Shown here in pieces: positions 34,292 to 43,875 of a DNA stretch of 64,000 nt. Each line of letters begins with the position of its first letter. The first letter of the stretch is position 1. The DNA lies in NCBI RefSeq assembly GCF_038005225.1, contig NZ_JBBOSU010000001.1, positions 918,001-982,000 on the forward strand, in the 5' to 3' direction. Made by a program: the position numbers and the translations under genes. Below the pieces are notes generated by a model. That model was given only the letters and a program-made list of their open reading frames with translations, was not told the DNA's origin and did no database searches. The DNA comes from Solibacillus sp. FSL K6-1523 (GTDB lineage Bacteria > Bacillota > Bacilli > Bacillales_A > Planococcaceae).

Positions 34292-34999
34292 TTGCTTCAA
34301 AAAATAAAAAACTTATTATTAAACTTATTTAACAAGTATTTAAAAAAAGGGACATATTATATAGGAGGACATGATTCATTGCCAATTCCACTTACAAGAG
34401 AAGAAGAAGTTGTTGTTGTTGAAGCGTTTATGGGCGGGGATTTACATGCTAGAGATATGCTAATTGAACGTAATTTACGTTTAGTCGTTTATATAGCAAG
34501 AAGATTTGATAATACTGCTACACCGATAGAGGATTTGATAAGTATCGGTTCCATTGGCTTAATTAAGGCGATTGAGACATTTAATTTAGATAAAAATATT
34601 AAATTGGCGACTTACGCTTCTCGTTGTATTGAAAACGAAATTTTAATGCATTTGCGAAAAACAAGCCGCATGAAAGGGGAAGTTTCGCTAGATGAGCCAT
34701 TAAATTCTGACGCGGATGGTAATGAGTTGTTGTTATCGGATATTTTAGGAACAGAAGAGCATATTATTACTATGGATGTCGAACGTAAGCTGGAAAGACA
34801 GCATATGTTTGGCGCAATTGATAAATTAACACCACGAGAAAAATACATTATGGAATGTCGTTTTGGATTAAATGGAAAAGAAGAAATGACACAAAAAGAA
34901 GTCGCGGATCATTTAGGCATTTCACAATCGTATATTTCGCGATTAGAGAAAAAAATTATTTTAGATTTACGCGAGCATTTAAATGAGCCGATTGCATAA
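34292..34999 (+). CDS. sigE: RNA polymerase sporulation sigma factor SigE (pro-form)
   Basis: Mother-cell sigma factor, 235 aa, made as an inactive precursor. The first 22-25 residues are an amphipathic pro-sequence rich in Leu and Lys, ending at the conserved TYYIGG cleavage region. Region 2 ([31 protein letters not shown]) and region 4 ([22 protein letters not shown]) are clear. It starts at TTG 34292 after AAAGGAGGATG. Confidence 0.97.
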   Translation: MLQKIKNLLLNLFNKYLKKGTYYIGGHDSLPIPLTREEEVVVVEAFMGGDLHARDMLIERNLRLVVYIARRFDNTATPIEDLISIGSIGLIKAIETFNLDKNIKLATYASRCIENEILMHLRKTSRMKGEVSLDEPLNSDADGNELLLSDILGTEEHIITMDVERKLERQHMFGAIDKLTPREKYIMECRFGLNGKEEMTQKEVADHLGISQSYISRLEKKIILDLREHLNEPIA

Positions 35000-35017
35000 G
35001 TATGGTTAAAATTGGTG

Positions 35018-35047
35018 TGCATACAGTTTTTTATTCCGGACAAACTT
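35018..35047 (+). promoter_or_regulatory. Candidate forespore (sigma-F/G) promoter of sigG
   Basis: TGCATA at 35018-35023 and CAAACTT at 35041-35047, 17 bases apart, resemble sigma-G-type -35 (GHATR) and -10 (CATACTA, five of seven) elements. The -10 overlaps the left arm of the sigG leader hairpin. Confidence 0.35.
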
Positions 35048-35076
35048 AGACGAAAGAGAAAAGTCCGGAAGGTGAG
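35034..35076 (+). promoter_or_regulatory. Hairpin masking the sigG ribosome-binding site
   Basis: TTCCGGAC (35034-35041) pairs perfectly with GTCCGGAA (35063-35070), whose last bases are the start of the sigG ribosome-binding site GGAAGGTGA. There is no T-run, so it is not a terminator. A leader hairpin that lowers sigG translation is known in B. subtilis. Confidence 0.6.
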
Positions 35077-35081
35077 ATTGA

Positions 35082-35852
35082 ATGCGTACTAAAGTTGAAT
35101 TATGCGGAGTCGATACTTCTACATTACCCGTATTAAAACATGAGGAAATGAAAAGTCTTTTTATCCGTTTACAATCGGGAGAAGACTATGTTCGTGAAGA
35201 ATTAGTCACTTGTAACTTGCGTTTAGTGCTAAGTATCGTTGGACGTTTTGCTTACCGAGGTGAGCAGGCAGATGATCTGTTCCAAGTTGGTTGTATTGGT
35301 CTTTTGAAAGCAATTGATAATTTTGACTTGAAGCATAATGTTCGCTTCTCAACATATGCTGTACCAATGATTATTGGTGAGATTCGCCGCCATTTACGCG
35401 ACCATCATTCATTGCGTGTATCCAGATCTTTACGTGACATTGCATATAAGGCAATGAAAGCAAAAGAAGCTTTTATTGCAGAATTTTTAGTAGAGCCGAC
35501 GATTGAACAAATTGCAAAGGCGATCGAGATGAAAAAGGAGGACGTTTTATTTGCGTTAGATGCGATCCAAGATCCGATGTCCTTGCAAGAGCCGATCTAT
35601 TCAGATGGTGGCGATGCCATTTATATGATTGATCAAATTAAAGACCAAGTGACGGAAGATCAATGGGTCGGGGCAATTTCCGTACAAGAAAGCTTAAAAA
35701 AATTAGATGTAAGGCAACAAATGATTGTAACAAAACGCTTTTATTATGGGGAGACGCAAACAGAAATTGCACAATCTCTAGGGATTTCACAAGCACAAAT
35801 TTCCAGAATTGAGAAAAGTGCGATTGAAATGATGAAGCGTGATTATCGATAA
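35082..35852 (+). CDS. sigG: RNA polymerase sporulation sigma factor SigG
   Basis: Late forespore sigma factor, 256 aa. It begins KVELCGVDTSTLPVLK, the segment bound by anti-sigma factors in this family. Region 2 (CNLRLVLSIVGRFAYRG, DLFQVGCIGLLKAIDNF), region 3 (DIAYKAMKAKEAF) and region 4 (TQTEIAQSLGISQAQISRIEK) are present. It follows sigE by 82 bases. Confidence 0.97.
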   Translation: MRTKVELCGVDTSTLPVLKHEEMKSLFIRLQSGEDYVREELVTCNLRLVLSIVGRFAYRGEQADDLFQVGCIGLLKAIDNFDLKHNVRFSTYAVPMIIGEIRRHLRDHHSLRVSRSLRDIAYKAMKAKEAFIAEFLVEPTIEQIAKAIEMKKEDVLFALDAIQDPMSLQEPIYSDGGDAIYMIDQIKDQVTEDQWVGAISVQESLKKLDVRQQMIVTKRFYYGETQTEIAQSLGISQAQISRIEKSAIEMMKRDYR

Positions 35853-35915
35853 TCAATACGAGTGTAGCTGACGGCTTTGTGACCAATGCCATTTTGAATT
35901 GTATATCCACATGAT

Positions 35916-35955
35916 AAAAACACAACTCGGTCTAATGTGATCCAGTTGTGTTTTT
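35916..35955 (+). terminator. Terminator after sigG
   Basis: Perfect 12-bp stem AAAAACACAACT/AGTTGTGTTTTT; the T-run is part of the stem. Confidence 0.9.
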
Positions 35956-35988
35956 CTAATTATTTAAATGAATTGAAAGGATGGGATA

Positions 35989-36228
35989 ATGCGTTTTTCA
36001 TCTGTGCAGGAAAAGGAAATTATAGAGGCATCCAGTGGGAAATTTATTGGCTATATTGTAGATGCGGAAGTTTGTGAAAAGGAAGGAATCATTTTAGCCT
36101 TTATAATTGCTACGCCCAAAAAGTTTTATCACCTATTTCAGGGGGAAGAGGGTACTAGGAAAGTCTCATTTAGTCATATACTCACAGTCGGGAAAGATGT
36201 TATTCTCGTAAAAACAAGCGAGGAATAG
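35989..36228 (+). CDS. ylmC: YlmC/YmxH family sporulation protein (PRC-barrel-like)
   Basis: 79-aa protein with a single small beta-barrel (GKFIGYIVDAEV through KVSFSHILTVGKDVILV) of the YlmC/YmxH family found only in spore formers. Biochemical role unknown. The position between sigG and ylmE matches B. subtilis ylmC. The B. subtilis neighbours ylmA, ylmB and ylmD are absent here. Confidence 0.85.
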   Translation: MRFSSVQEKEIIEASSGKFIGYIVDAEVCEKEGIILAFIIATPKKFYHLFQGEEGTRKVSFSHILTVGKDVILVKTSEE

Positions 36229-36241
36229 GTCGCGCTATTCA

Positions 36242-36270
36242 TTGAAAATTATGATAGCCCTTGTTACAAT
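36242..36270 (+). promoter_or_regulatory. Sigma-A promoter of the ylmE-sepF-ylmG group
   Basis: TTGAAA at 36242-36247, 17-bp spacer, TACAAT at 36265-36270 preceded by TGT (extended -10). It lies 34 bases before the ylmE start. Confidence 0.75.
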
Positions 36271-36303
36271 GAAAGAAACTATTGTTGTAAAGTTGGGAAA
36301 AAA

Positions 36304-36972
36304 GTGACGAAAATAGAGAAAAAATTAGAATTAATTCAAAAGCAAATAGAAAATGCAAAACTTCGAACAAATCAAATGCAAGAAGTAAAAATTATTGCCG
36401 TTACAAAAGAAGTGGATGTAACGCGTACAGAAGAAGCGATTGCAGCAGGGCTTACGCATCTAGGTGAAAATCGCCCAGAAGGTCTGGCACGAAAGCTAGA
36501 AGCGATTCATTCAGATGTTGAGTGGCACTATATCGGTTCATTACAAACGCGTAAAGTAAAACAGGTGATTGCACAAATTGATTATTTGCATTCATTAGAT
36601 CGCTTAAGCTTGGCTGAGGAAATTGAAAAGCGTGCCACAAATGTTGTGAAATGTTTTGTGCAAGTGAATGTTTCTGGTGAGGAATCTAAGCAAGGATTAA
36701 CGAAAGAGCAAGCTTTAGAATTTATAAAGCAGATGCAATCGTTTACAAAAATTGAAGTCGTAGGATTAATGACAATGGCGCCTTTTACCGAAGATCAGCA
36801 TGTAATTCGCCAAGTTTTCCGTGAGTTAAAACAGTTGCAACAGGAAGTTGTACAATTACGTTTACCGAATGTACCGTGTACAGAACTGTCGATGGGCATG
36901 TCAAATGACTATGAGATTGCAGTTGAAGAAGGTGCAACGTTTGTGAGGATTGGAACAGCTCTTGTTGGCTAA
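36304..36972 (+). CDS. ylmE: YggS/PLPBP family pyridoxal phosphate homeostasis protein
   Basis: 222-aa TIM-barrel protein that binds PLP without known catalysis and affects vitamin B6 and amino-acid balance. The PLP lysine is K35 in IIAVTK. HYIGSLQTRKVK, FVQVNVSGEESKQG and LSMGMSNDYEIAVEEGATFVRIG are family motifs. GTG start at 36304 with only a weak GGGA site. It lies 12 bases before sepF. Confidence 0.93.
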   Translation: MTKIEKKLELIQKQIENAKLRTNQMQEVKIIAVTKEVDVTRTEEAIAAGLTHLGENRPEGLARKLEAIHSDVEWHYIGSLQTRKVKQVIAQIDYLHSLDRLSLAEEIEKRATNVVKCFVQVNVSGEESKQGLTKEQALEFIKQMQSFTKIEVVGLMTMAPFTEDQHVIRQVFRELKQLQQEVVQLRLPNVPCTELSMGMSNDYEIAVEEGATFVRIGTALVG

Positions 36973-36984
36973 GGAGGAAGTAAG

Positions 36985-37494
36985 ATGAGCATAAAAAATA
37001 TTATCGACAAATTCTTTTATTTAGAGGATATGGAAGATGAACAAGCTCCAAGTCAAGCGACACAAAAGCAACAACCTGCTCCTAAGCCTGTTGCATCATC
37101 AAAGCAAGAACAGATGCCACAGCAGGTTATCCAAAATCGCATGAAAAAAGAGCGTAAAATCCAGCCGCAAATACGGAATAATGAAGTGGCAGTACCAAAT
37201 AATGTTGTAAGTTTGCAAGCTGCAACCTCTTCCAAAAATTCGAAGCTCGTATTAGTAGAGCCGCGAGTTTATGCAGAAGCGCAAGATATTGCTGAGCAAT
37301 TAAAAAATAAACGCGCAACGGTTGTAAATTTACAGCGTATCGACCGTGATCAAGGGAAGCGAATAATCGATTTTTTAAGCGGGACAGTGTATGCTTTAGG
37401 TGGCGATATTCAACGAATCGGAACCGATATTTTCTTATGCACACCTGAAAATGTAGAAGTATCTGGTGAAATTTCGAATTTAGTGTTTGATTAG
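36985..37494 (+). CDS. sepF: Cell division protein SepF
   Basis: 169-aa cytoplasmic protein that bundles FtsZ filaments and binds membrane. It has an N-terminal amphipathic membrane-binding helix ([13 protein letters not shown]), a Gln/Pro/Lys-rich linker (about 20-80) and the C-terminal SepF domain ([18 protein letters not shown], then [15 protein letters not shown]). Confidence 0.94.
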   Translation: MSIKNIIDKFFYLEDMEDEQAPSQATQKQQPAPKPVASSKQEQMPQQVIQNRMKKERKIQPQIRNNEVAVPNNVVSLQAATSSKNSKLVLVEPRVYAEAQDIAEQLKNKRATVVNLQRIDRDQGKRIIDFLSGTVYALGGDIQRIGTDIFLCTPENVEVSGEISNLVFD

Positions 37495-37525
37495 CAATCT
37501 TTGAAGTAGAGAGGTATAAAAAACT

Positions 37526-37783
37526 ATGATTTATCCACTTGTAGAAACAGCATTTCTCGTGTATCGATTTATGCTCATCGGTTACATACTGATGTCTTGG
37601 GTACCAGCATTGCAAGAGTCAGCTGTTGGGAAATTCCTTGAAACAATGTGTGAACCGTATTTAGGCTTTTTCCGTAAATTTATCCCACCAATTGGTATGA
37701 TTGATATTTCTCCAATTGTTGGATTATTTGCCCTTATGTTTATCCAAAACGGTGTATTTATCGTACTAGGATATTTACTTTAA
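37526..37783 (+). CDS. ylmG: YggT family membrane protein YlmG
   Basis: 85-aa protein with two hydrophobic segments (about 8-30 and 60-83) separated by the conserved [24 protein letters not shown] loop region. The family is linked to membrane distribution and division; its exact role is unknown. Confidence 0.88.
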   Translation: MIYPLVETAFLVYRFMLIGYILMSWVPALQESAVGKFLETMCEPYLGFFRKFIPPIGMIDISPIVGLFALMFIQNGVFIVLGYLL

Positions 37784-37788
37784 AATGT

Positions 37789-37821
37789 AATCCCTCTGCA
37801 ATAGTGTAGGGGGGTTCTTTT
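37789..37821 (+). terminator. Terminator between ylmG and ylmH
   Basis: 12-bp stem AATCCCTCTGCA against TGTAGGGGGGTT with several G-U pairs, a short loop and TTCTTTTT. Confidence 0.65.
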
Positions 37822-37855
37822 TGATATAAATAATTTACGATTGGAAGGTGATTTT

Positions 37856-38644
37856 ATGGAGCATTTAATACAACATTTTCGGAAAGATGAACAGCCGTTT
37901 ATCGAGCAAGTGATCGGTTGGCAACGTGAAGTGGAGGACCGATATGCACCGAAGTTAACGGATTTCCTTGATCCAAGGCAACGCTTTATTGTCGAGGCAA
38001 TAATCCAGCAGTCAGAAGACATCCACGTTTTTACGGAAGGTCTTTTTGACAACGCCGAAAGACAGCGAATGCTAATCGCACCTTCTTATTTTCAAGCGGC
38101 GAAGGAAGATTTTCAAATTGCATGCTATACAATCAATTATCCGTCTAAATTTGTTCAAATTAAACATCCCGATGTGCTAGGAGCTTTATTATCGATTGGA
38201 TTAGACCGGAGTAAATTTGGCGATATTCGTCTCGCTGAAAATACGGTGCAATTTGCGATGGCCACAGAAATTGGGGACTATGCTCGGGCAAGTTTAACGG
38301 GCATTGGTAAAGTGAAAGTGCATATTGAGGAAATCGGGCCAACTGTACCTTTACTTCAAAATGACGAGCAATGGATTGAAAGTTCGCATACCGTTTCTTC
38401 AATGCGTTTAGATGTTGTATTAGCAACGGTCGCCAATGTATCACGCCAAAAATCACAAAATTTAATCGGTTCGGGTAAAGTGAAAGTGAACTGGACTGTA
38501 AGAGAAACAACTTCTTTTGAATTACAAGAAGGGGATATTATTTCTGCTCGGGGCTTTGGAAGAGTGAAAATTATTATGACAGAGGGACGAACAAAAAAAG
38601 ACAAAATACGATTACAAATAGGACGTTTAGAGCAAAAACTATAA
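37856..38644 (+). CDS. ylmH: S4-domain RNA-binding protein YlmH
   Basis: 262-aa protein with a C-terminal S4 RNA-binding domain (RLDVVLATVANVSRQKSQNLI to the end). Homologues act in ribosome rescue and quality control on 50S subunits. N-terminal segment QPFIEQVIGWQREVE and the FLDPRQRFI motif are typical. ATG 37856 is set by GGAAGGTG five bases upstream; TTG 37841 precedes that site. The gene lies between ylmG and divIVA. Confidence 0.92.
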   Translation: MEHLIQHFRKDEQPFIEQVIGWQREVEDRYAPKLTDFLDPRQRFIVEAIIQQSEDIHVFTEGLFDNAERQRMLIAPSYFQAAKEDFQIACYTINYPSKFVQIKHPDVLGALLSIGLDRSKFGDIRLAENTVQFAMATEIGDYARASLTGIGKVKVHIEEIGPTVPLLQNDEQWIESSHTVSSMRLDVVLATVANVSRQKSQNLIGSGKVKVNWTVRETTSFELQEGDIISARGFGRVKIIMTEGRTKKDKIRLQIGRLEQKL

Positions 38645-38705
38645 ATTCCCAGTATTATTTGTGAAAACTTGATGTTATTCAACGAAGAAACCATTATAAT
38701 GAGAA

Positions 38706-38824
38706 TTAACTTGCTTCAGCTGAATCAAGTTAAAGCCCCCGGCGGATGTCATAGATTTTAAGGGGAGCTTTTCGAGCAAGCTCGAAAAAAATCTAGACGC
38801 AATTACGCCAAGGCGCAATTGATT
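38706..38824. repeat. Interspersed modular hairpin repeat, copy D (most complete compact form)
   Basis: 119 bases with all landmarks in minimal form: a 28-base inverted repeat TTAACTTG...CAAGTTAA (38706-38733), AAGCCCCCGGCGGATGTCATAG, hairpin TTTTCGAGC/GCTCGAAAA (38769-38788), ATCTAGACGC, right-end hairpin CAATTACGCC/GGCGCAATTG, then ATT. It lies in the gap before divIVA. A TATAAT at 38695-38700 just before it may be a -10, but its -35 (TTGATG) is 20 bases away. Confidence 0.85.
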
Positions 38825-38852
38825 ACATTCGTGCAAAGGAGAGTCGAACGAT

Positions 38853-39398
38853 ATGCCATTATCACCTCTTGATATACATAATAAAGAATTTACTCGCGGA
38901 TTCCGCGGTTATGCAGAAGACGAGGTAAATGAATTTTTAGATCAAATTATTAAAGATTATGAGATTCTTTTACGTGAAAAGAAAGAATTAGAAGATCAAG
39001 TGAAGTCTATGTCAGAGCAAATGAGCCACTTTAGTTCGTTGGAAGAGACATTGCAAAAATCAATCGTCGTAGCTCAAGAGGCTGCTGATGAAGTCCGTCG
39101 TAACTCTCAAAAAGAATCAAAGTTAATTGTAAGAGAAGCGGAAAAAAATGCAGATCGTATTGTGAATGATGCGATGACAAAAGCGCGTAAAGTTACAATT
39201 GAAATAGATGAATTAAAGAAACAATCGAAAGTTTTCCGCAATCGCTTTAAAATGCTTGTTGAGGCGCAGCTCGACTTATTAAATACAGATGATTGGGATC
39301 ATTTACTGGAGTATGATGTAGATCTTACAGAAATCCAAGATCACAATCGTCCAGATGCTTCAGATGACGTGCTAAAAGAAGGAAAACTAACGTATTAA
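38853..39398 (+). CDS. divIVA: Cell division/polarity protein DivIVA
   Basis: 181-aa protein that binds negatively curved membrane at septa and poles. The N-terminal lipid-binding domain has SPLDIHNKEFTRGFRGY with F17 and R18 at the membrane-inserting position; the rest is coiled coil (about 30-155). GGAGAG precedes the ATG. The monocistronic context between repeat copy D and the ileS leader suggests its own promoter. Confidence 0.95.
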   Translation: MPLSPLDIHNKEFTRGFRGYAEDEVNEFLDQIIKDYEILLREKKELEDQVKSMSEQMSHFSSLEETLQKSIVVAQEAADEVRRNSQKESKLIVREAEKNADRIVNDAMTKARKVTIEIDELKKQSKVFRNRFKMLVEAQLDLLNTDDWDHLLEYDVDLTEIQDHNRPDASDDVLKEGKLTY

Positions 39399-39408
39399 TG
39401 AATTGTAC

Positions 39409-39438
39409 TTGACATTCTGACAGTCCTTTTCATATACT
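39409..39438 (+). promoter_or_regulatory. Sigma-A promoter of ileS
   Basis: TTGACA at 39409-39414 and TATACT at 39433-39438 with an 18-bp spacer, ahead of the T-box leader. Transcription should begin near 39445. Confidence 0.85.
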
Positions 39439-39469
39439 AAAAAATAATTAGTAAGATGCAAATTGCAAC

Positions 39470-39720
39470 TATAGGCAAAGACGGAGACAGTATGTTTACA
39501 TTTGTGGGGAAGCGATTCGAGGATGGTGAAAGCTCGAACGAAACAAGTTAAACGGAAAATCACTCCCGAGCTAAATAGCCGAAATTTCTAGTAGGTTATT
39601 TCGTTTTACACGACGTTACAGTGTCTAATGAGGCAATATTCAAGTATTGCAAAATTAGGGTGGTACCACGAGAGTTATGCTCCTCGTCCCTTTTCGGAGG
39701 GATGAGGGGCTTTTTTTATT
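39470..39720 (+). promoter_or_regulatory. T-box riboswitch leader of ileS
   Basis: Leader that senses uncharged tRNA-Ile. The T-box core AGGGTGGTACCACG (39657-39670) pairs with the tRNA acceptor end; stem I begins near 39474 with a GACAGTA S-turn. The likely specifier codon is ATC at 39559-39561, followed by A, matching Ile. The terminator is CCTCGTCCCTT/GGGATGAGG (39682-39709) with a T-run at 39711-39717; the T-box side forms the competing antiterminator. Confidence 0.93.
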
Positions 39721-39767
39721 GGTGATGATTCAAATTTTACATTTAATTTATTTAGGAGGTTTTTGAA

Positions 39768-42533
39768 ATGGTAGAGTATAAAGACACGTTATTAATGCCA
39801 AAAACAGATTTCCCGATGCGCGGTGGCTTGCCGACAAAAGAACCACAAATCCAAGCACAGTGGGATGAAATGGATATTAACAAATTAGTAAAAGAACGCA
39901 CGGAAGGTCGCCCGCACTTCGTATTACACGATGGCCCTCCATATGCAAACGGTGATATCCACGTAGGTCACGCATTAAATAAAGTCATTAAAGATATGAT
40001 TAACCGTCAAAAATCGATGACAGGTTATTTTGTTGATTATATTCCTGGTTGGGATACACATGGTTTACCAATCGAGCAAGCTTTAACAAATAAAGGTGTT
40101 AAGCGTAAAGAAATGTCAGTTGCTGAGTTCCGTGAGCTTTGTGAAAAGTATGCATATGAACAAATTGCAAACCAAAGTGGTCAATTCCAACGTTTAGGCG
40201 TACGCGGTGACTTCGAAAACCCATATATTACATTAAAACCTGAATTTGAAGCACGTCAAATTGAAGTATTCGGTAAAATGGCAGAAAAGGGCTATATTTA
40301 CAAAGGTTTAAAACCAGTTTATTGGTCACCTTCATCTGAATCGGCTTTAGCGGAAGCGGAAATTGAATATAAAGATGTTGAATCGTATTCAATTTATGTA
40401 GCATTCGGTATTAAAGATACTAAAAATATCGTGCCAGCAGATGCGAAATTTGTGATTTGGACGACGACTCCTTGGACGCTTCCTGCGAATTTAGGTATTT
40501 CAGTAAATCCTGAATTCACATATGTTGTTGTAGAAGCAAATGGTGCAAAATATATCGTTGCTAAAGACTTACTTGCTACTTTATCAACTACTTTTGGTTG
40601 GGAAGATGTGCAAATTGTTCAAGAAGTAAAAGGGCAAGAATTAGATATGCTTGTTGCGGAACACCCAATTTACAAGCGCGATTCATTAGTAATGGTAGGC
40701 GATCATGTTACAGCTGATGCAGGTACAGGATGTGTTCATACAGCACCTGGACACGGTGAGGACGACTACCAAATTGGAAATCGTTACGGCTTAGATGTGT
40801 TATCTCCAGTAGATAATGGTGGCTGCTATACAGATGAAGCACCAGGATTTGAAGGGTTATTTTATGAAAAAGCAAACCCGATTGTCATTGAAAAGCTAAA
40901 AGAAGAAGGCGCATTGCTAAACGTTTCGAAATTTAAGCACTCATACCCACATGACTGGCGTACGAAAAAGCCAGTTATTTACCGTGCAACACCACAATGG
41001 TTCGCATCGGTGGACATGTTCCGTGATGAATTATTAGGTGCAGTAAAAGAGACTGAATTCACACCGGCATGGGGCGAAACTCGTCTTTACAACATGATCC
41101 GTGACCGCGGGGATTGGGTAATTTCTCGTCAACGTGCATGGGGTGTTCCGATTCCAATTTTCTACGCGGAAAACGAAGAGCCAATTATCACACCAGAAAC
41201 AATTGCGCATGTTTCAAAATTATTCCGTGAGCACGGTTCAAATATTTGGTTCCAAAAAGAAGCAAATGAATTATTGCCAGAAGGCTTTACACATCCAGGT
41301 AGCCCGAACGGTAAATTCACGAAAGAAAATGACATTATGGACGTATGGTTCGATTCAGGTTCATCACACCAAGGTGTACTTGTTGAGCGTGGTATGAAAT
41401 ATCCTGCTGACCTGTACTTAGAAGGTTCAGACCAACACCGTGGCTGGTTCAACTCATCATTAATCACATCAGTAGCGATTAATGGTTATGCGCCGTACAA
41501 AGGTTTATTAACACACGGTTTCGTATTAGATGGTGAAGGCCGTAAAATGTCGAAATCACTTGGGAATACAATCGATCCATTAAAAGTAATGAATCAATAC
41601 GGTGCGGATATTTTACGTATGTGGGTAGCATCAGTCGATTATACAGCGGACGTACGTATCTCAATGGATATGTTAAAGCAAGTTTCTGAAACATACCGTA
41701 AAGTACGTAATACACTACGCTTCTTACACGGCAACGTAACAGACTTCAATGCTGCAACAGACCGTGTAGCATACGAAGATTTACGTGAAATGGATCAATA
41801 TATGTATATGCGTTTGCAAGATGTTGTAAAAGCGGTTCGCGGCGCATATGACCGTTATGACTTCTCGACAGTTTCTTCAACAGTGAATAACTTTGTTGCA
41901 ATCGAGCTTTCTTCATTCTACTTAGATATTGCAAAAGACGTTGTGTATATCGAGGGTACGGATAATAAAGACCGTCGTGCAATGCAAACGGTTATGTATG
42001 ATACGTTAATGGCATTATTAAAATTATTAACACCAATTATTCCTCACACGACGGAAGAGTTATGGAGTTATGTAGAGGTAGAAGGTAAAGTGCAATCAGT
42101 TCAATTACTAGACTTCCCTGAAGTGGATGAAAAAGCAAACTTTACTGAATTACGCACGAAATGGACGAAATTAATTGCCGTTCGTAACGAAGTATTAAAA
42201 GCATTAGAAGAAGCACGTAATGCGAAAACAATCGGTAAATCATTAGAAGCGAAAATTTCTGTTTATGCAGATAACGAAACAGTTGAACTATTAAATGATG
42301 CAAAAATTAATTTTGCACAGCTGTCAATCGTTTCGGGGTTTGTCGTGGCGGGTAGCAAAGAAGATGCTCCTGCAAACAGCCTACCTTTAGAAAAAACATC
42401 ACTTGTCGTTGAAAAAGCAGACGGTGAAAAATGTGAACGTTGCTGGACGATTTCTGAAACAGTTGGAGCAGTAGATGCGCACGCTACTTTATGTAAGCGT
42501 TGTGCAGATGTAGTTGAAAATTATTACGTATAA
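39768..42533 (+). CDS. ileS: Isoleucyl-tRNA synthetase
   Basis: Class I synthetase charging tRNA-Ile in the cytoplasm, with an editing domain for valine. 921 aa. HVGH at 65-68 (HIGH signature), WTTTPWTLP near the start of the editing region (about 228-236), KMSKS at 593-597, and a C-terminal zinc-binding module with CERC (889-892) and CKRC (909-912). Length and zinc site are those of the bacterial, mupirocin-sensitive type. AGGAGG precedes the ATG. In B. subtilis ylyA follows; here azlCD does. Confidence 0.97.
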   Translation: MVEYKDTLLMPKTDFPMRGGLPTKEPQIQAQWDEMDINKLVKERTEGRPHFVLHDGPPYANGDIHVGHALNKVIKDMINRQKSMTGYFVDYIPGWDTHGLPIEQALTNKGVKRKEMSVAEFRELCEKYAYEQIANQSGQFQRLGVRGDFENPYITLKPEFEARQIEVFGKMAEKGYIYKGLKPVYWSPSSESALAEAEIEYKDVESYSIYVAFGIKDTKNIVPADAKFVIWTTTPWTLPANLGISVNPEFTYVVVEANGAKYIVAKDLLATLSTTFGWEDVQIVQEVKGQELDMLVAEHPIYKRDSLVMVGDHVTADAGTGCVHTAPGHGEDDYQIGNRYGLDVLSPVDNGGCYTDEAPGFEGLFYEKANPIVIEKLKEEGALLNVSKFKHSYPHDWRTKKPVIYRATPQWFASVDMFRDELLGAVKETEFTPAWGETRLYNMIRDRGDWVISRQRAWGVPIPIFYAENEEPIITPETIAHVSKLFREHGSNIWFQKEANELLPEGFTHPGSPNGKFTKENDIMDVWFDSGSSHQGVLVERGMKYPADLYLEGSDQHRGWFNSSLITSVAINGYAPYKGLLTHGFVLDGEGRKMSKSLGNTIDPLKVMNQYGADILRMWVASVDYTADVRISMDMLKQVSETYRKVRNTLRFLHGNVTDFNAATDRVAYEDLREMDQYMYMRLQDVVKAVRGAYDRYDFSTVSSTVNNFVAIELSSFYLDIAKDVVYIEGTDNKDRRAMQTVMYDTLMALLKLLTPIIPHTTEELWSYVEVEGKVQSVQLLDFPEVDEKANFTELRTKWTKLIAVRNEVLKALEEARNAKTIGKSLEAKISVYADNETVELLNDAKINFAQLSIVSGFVVAGSKEDAPANSLPLEKTSLVVEKADGEKCERCWTISETVGAVDAHATLCKRCADVVENYYV

Positions 42534-42584
42534 CTAGATTTCTCCTTATTTTTAAGTGGGAGATGCAAGTTTGACCATAACTTT

Positions 42585-42620
42585 GAACGCTATTGTCGAT
42601 TCGGCAATGGCGTTCTTTCT
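42585..42620 (+). terminator. Weak terminator after ileS
   Basis: 11-bp stem GAACGCTATTG/CAATGGCGTTC with one G-U pair, nine-base loop, then only CTTTCT-like U content. Partial read-through to azlCD is possible. Confidence 0.5.
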
Positions 42621-42672
42621 ACATAATTTCAGTTATCTGAAAAGAAAGACGATTCGTCAGGGGGAATTTTGA

Positions 42673-43395
42673 ATGGGAAATGAACATATCCAGCCGAATT
42701 CTTATACACCGGATACCTTTTTACAAGGTGTAAAAGACTGTATTCCCACATTGTTAGGCTATATTAGTATTGGTATAGCATTTGGGGTTGTGGGCATTGC
42801 ATCGGGTATTTCTGTACTGGAAATCTTTTTATTGTCGGTACTTGTATATGCAGGGTCGGCTCAATTTATTTTTTGTGGTTTATATTTAGCCGGTGCACCT
42901 GTAACGGCGATCATCGTCACCATTTTTATTGTAAATTTACGTCACCTATTAATGTCATTAACAATTGCGCCGTATTTTACGAAATATTCTACACTTCGAA
43001 ATATCGGCTTTGGCACATTATTAACAGATGAAACATTTGGGGTTTCTGTTGTAGCAGCAGGCAAGGAAGGTCGTCTCGGCGGCAAGTGGATGGATGGTTT
43101 AAATGTGATGGCTTATACAACGTGGATTGCAGCTTGTACAGTTGGTGGAGTTGTTGGTCAATGGTTGCCAAACCCAGAACAATGGGGATTGGATTATGCC
43201 CTTGTTGCGATGTTCGTAGCTTTACTAATTTTAACATTAGCAAGCATTCCAAAAACGAAGCTTATGCATTATTTGAAGTTAATTGTGTATATGGTTGTAT
43301 GCATGTACGGTTTATTGTATTTTGTGCCGGGTCATTTAGCGGTACTGCTTTCGACGTTAGCGGTAGCGACGATTGGGGTGGTGACTGACAAATGA
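42673..43395 (+). CDS. azlC: AzlC family branched-chain amino acid exporter, large subunit
   Basis: 240-aa membrane protein with about seven segments that with AzlD exports branched-chain amino acids. Family motifs: YAGSAQFIF (about 60-68), NLRHLLMS (about 92-99), LLTDETFGV near 117. It overlaps azlD by four bases (ATGA), the usual arrangement. Confidence 0.92.
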   Translation: MGNEHIQPNSYTPDTFLQGVKDCIPTLLGYISIGIAFGVVGIASGISVLEIFLLSVLVYAGSAQFIFCGLYLAGAPVTAIIVTIFIVNLRHLLMSLTIAPYFTKYSTLRNIGFGTLLTDETFGVSVVAAGKEGRLGGKWMDGLNVMAYTTWIAACTVGGVVGQWLPNPEQWGLDYALVAMFVALLILTLASIPKTKLMHYLKLIVYMVVCMYGLLYFVPGHLAVLLSTLAVATIGVVTDK

Positions 43396-43718
43396 CGACG
43401 ACAGTTTGGATGGTACTTGTTATTTTAGGTTGTGCAGTTGTCACTTGGTTGCCGCGAATTTTACCGTTTGTTTTTGTGAAAAATGTCAAAATGCCCGATG
43501 TGGTTTTACGATGGCTAGCTTACATACCTGTTTGTATTTTATCAGCACTTATTGTTGAAGGGATATTTGTAAAGGAAACGCAACTAGTGACAATTAATTG
43601 GCTTCATTTATGCGCGCTTATTCCAACTTTATTTGTAGCGCTAGTGACGAAAAGCTTATCAAAAACAGTTATTGCAGGAGTGATAGCGATGGCAGCGCTC
43701 CGTTTTTTCTTTAGTTAA
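43392..43718 (+). CDS. azlD: AzlD family branched-chain amino acid exporter, small subunit
   Basis: 108-aa protein with four hydrophobic segments; WLPRILPFV (about 16-24) and RWLAYIPVCILSAL are typical. It is needed together with AzlC. It is followed by a clear terminator. Confidence 0.9.
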   Translation: MTTTVWMVLVILGCAVVTWLPRILPFVFVKNVKMPDVVLRWLAYIPVCILSALIVEGIFVKETQLVTINWLHLCALIPTLFVALVTKSLSKTVIAGVIAMAALRFFFS

Positions 43719-43732
43719 ATGATTTTACTTGG

Positions 43733-43772
43733 GGACTTGCTTAGTTTTATAGCTAAGTGGAAGTCCTTTTTT
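43733..43772 (+). terminator. Terminator after azlD
   Basis: GGACTT...CTTAG stem pairing with CTAAG...AAGTCC around a short loop, then TTTTTT. Confidence 0.88.
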
Positions 43773-43865
43773 ACTTGCTTTGGCAGATGCCCCCATTTTT
43801 ATAAGTGGGAGATGGATGCTGAGTGTGCCCGTTAATTCAGTGAAATTAATTTGAAATAGGAAGTG

Positions 43866-43874
43866 TGTTATAAT
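43866..43874 (+). promoter_or_regulatory. Extended -10 promoter of the FIST-MCP operon
   Basis: TGTTATAAT is a perfect TGn extended -10. The -35 position is weak (TTAATT, 17-bp spacer). The predicted start site falls within a tandem 17-bp repeat. Confidence 0.6.
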
Positions 43875-43875
43875 T

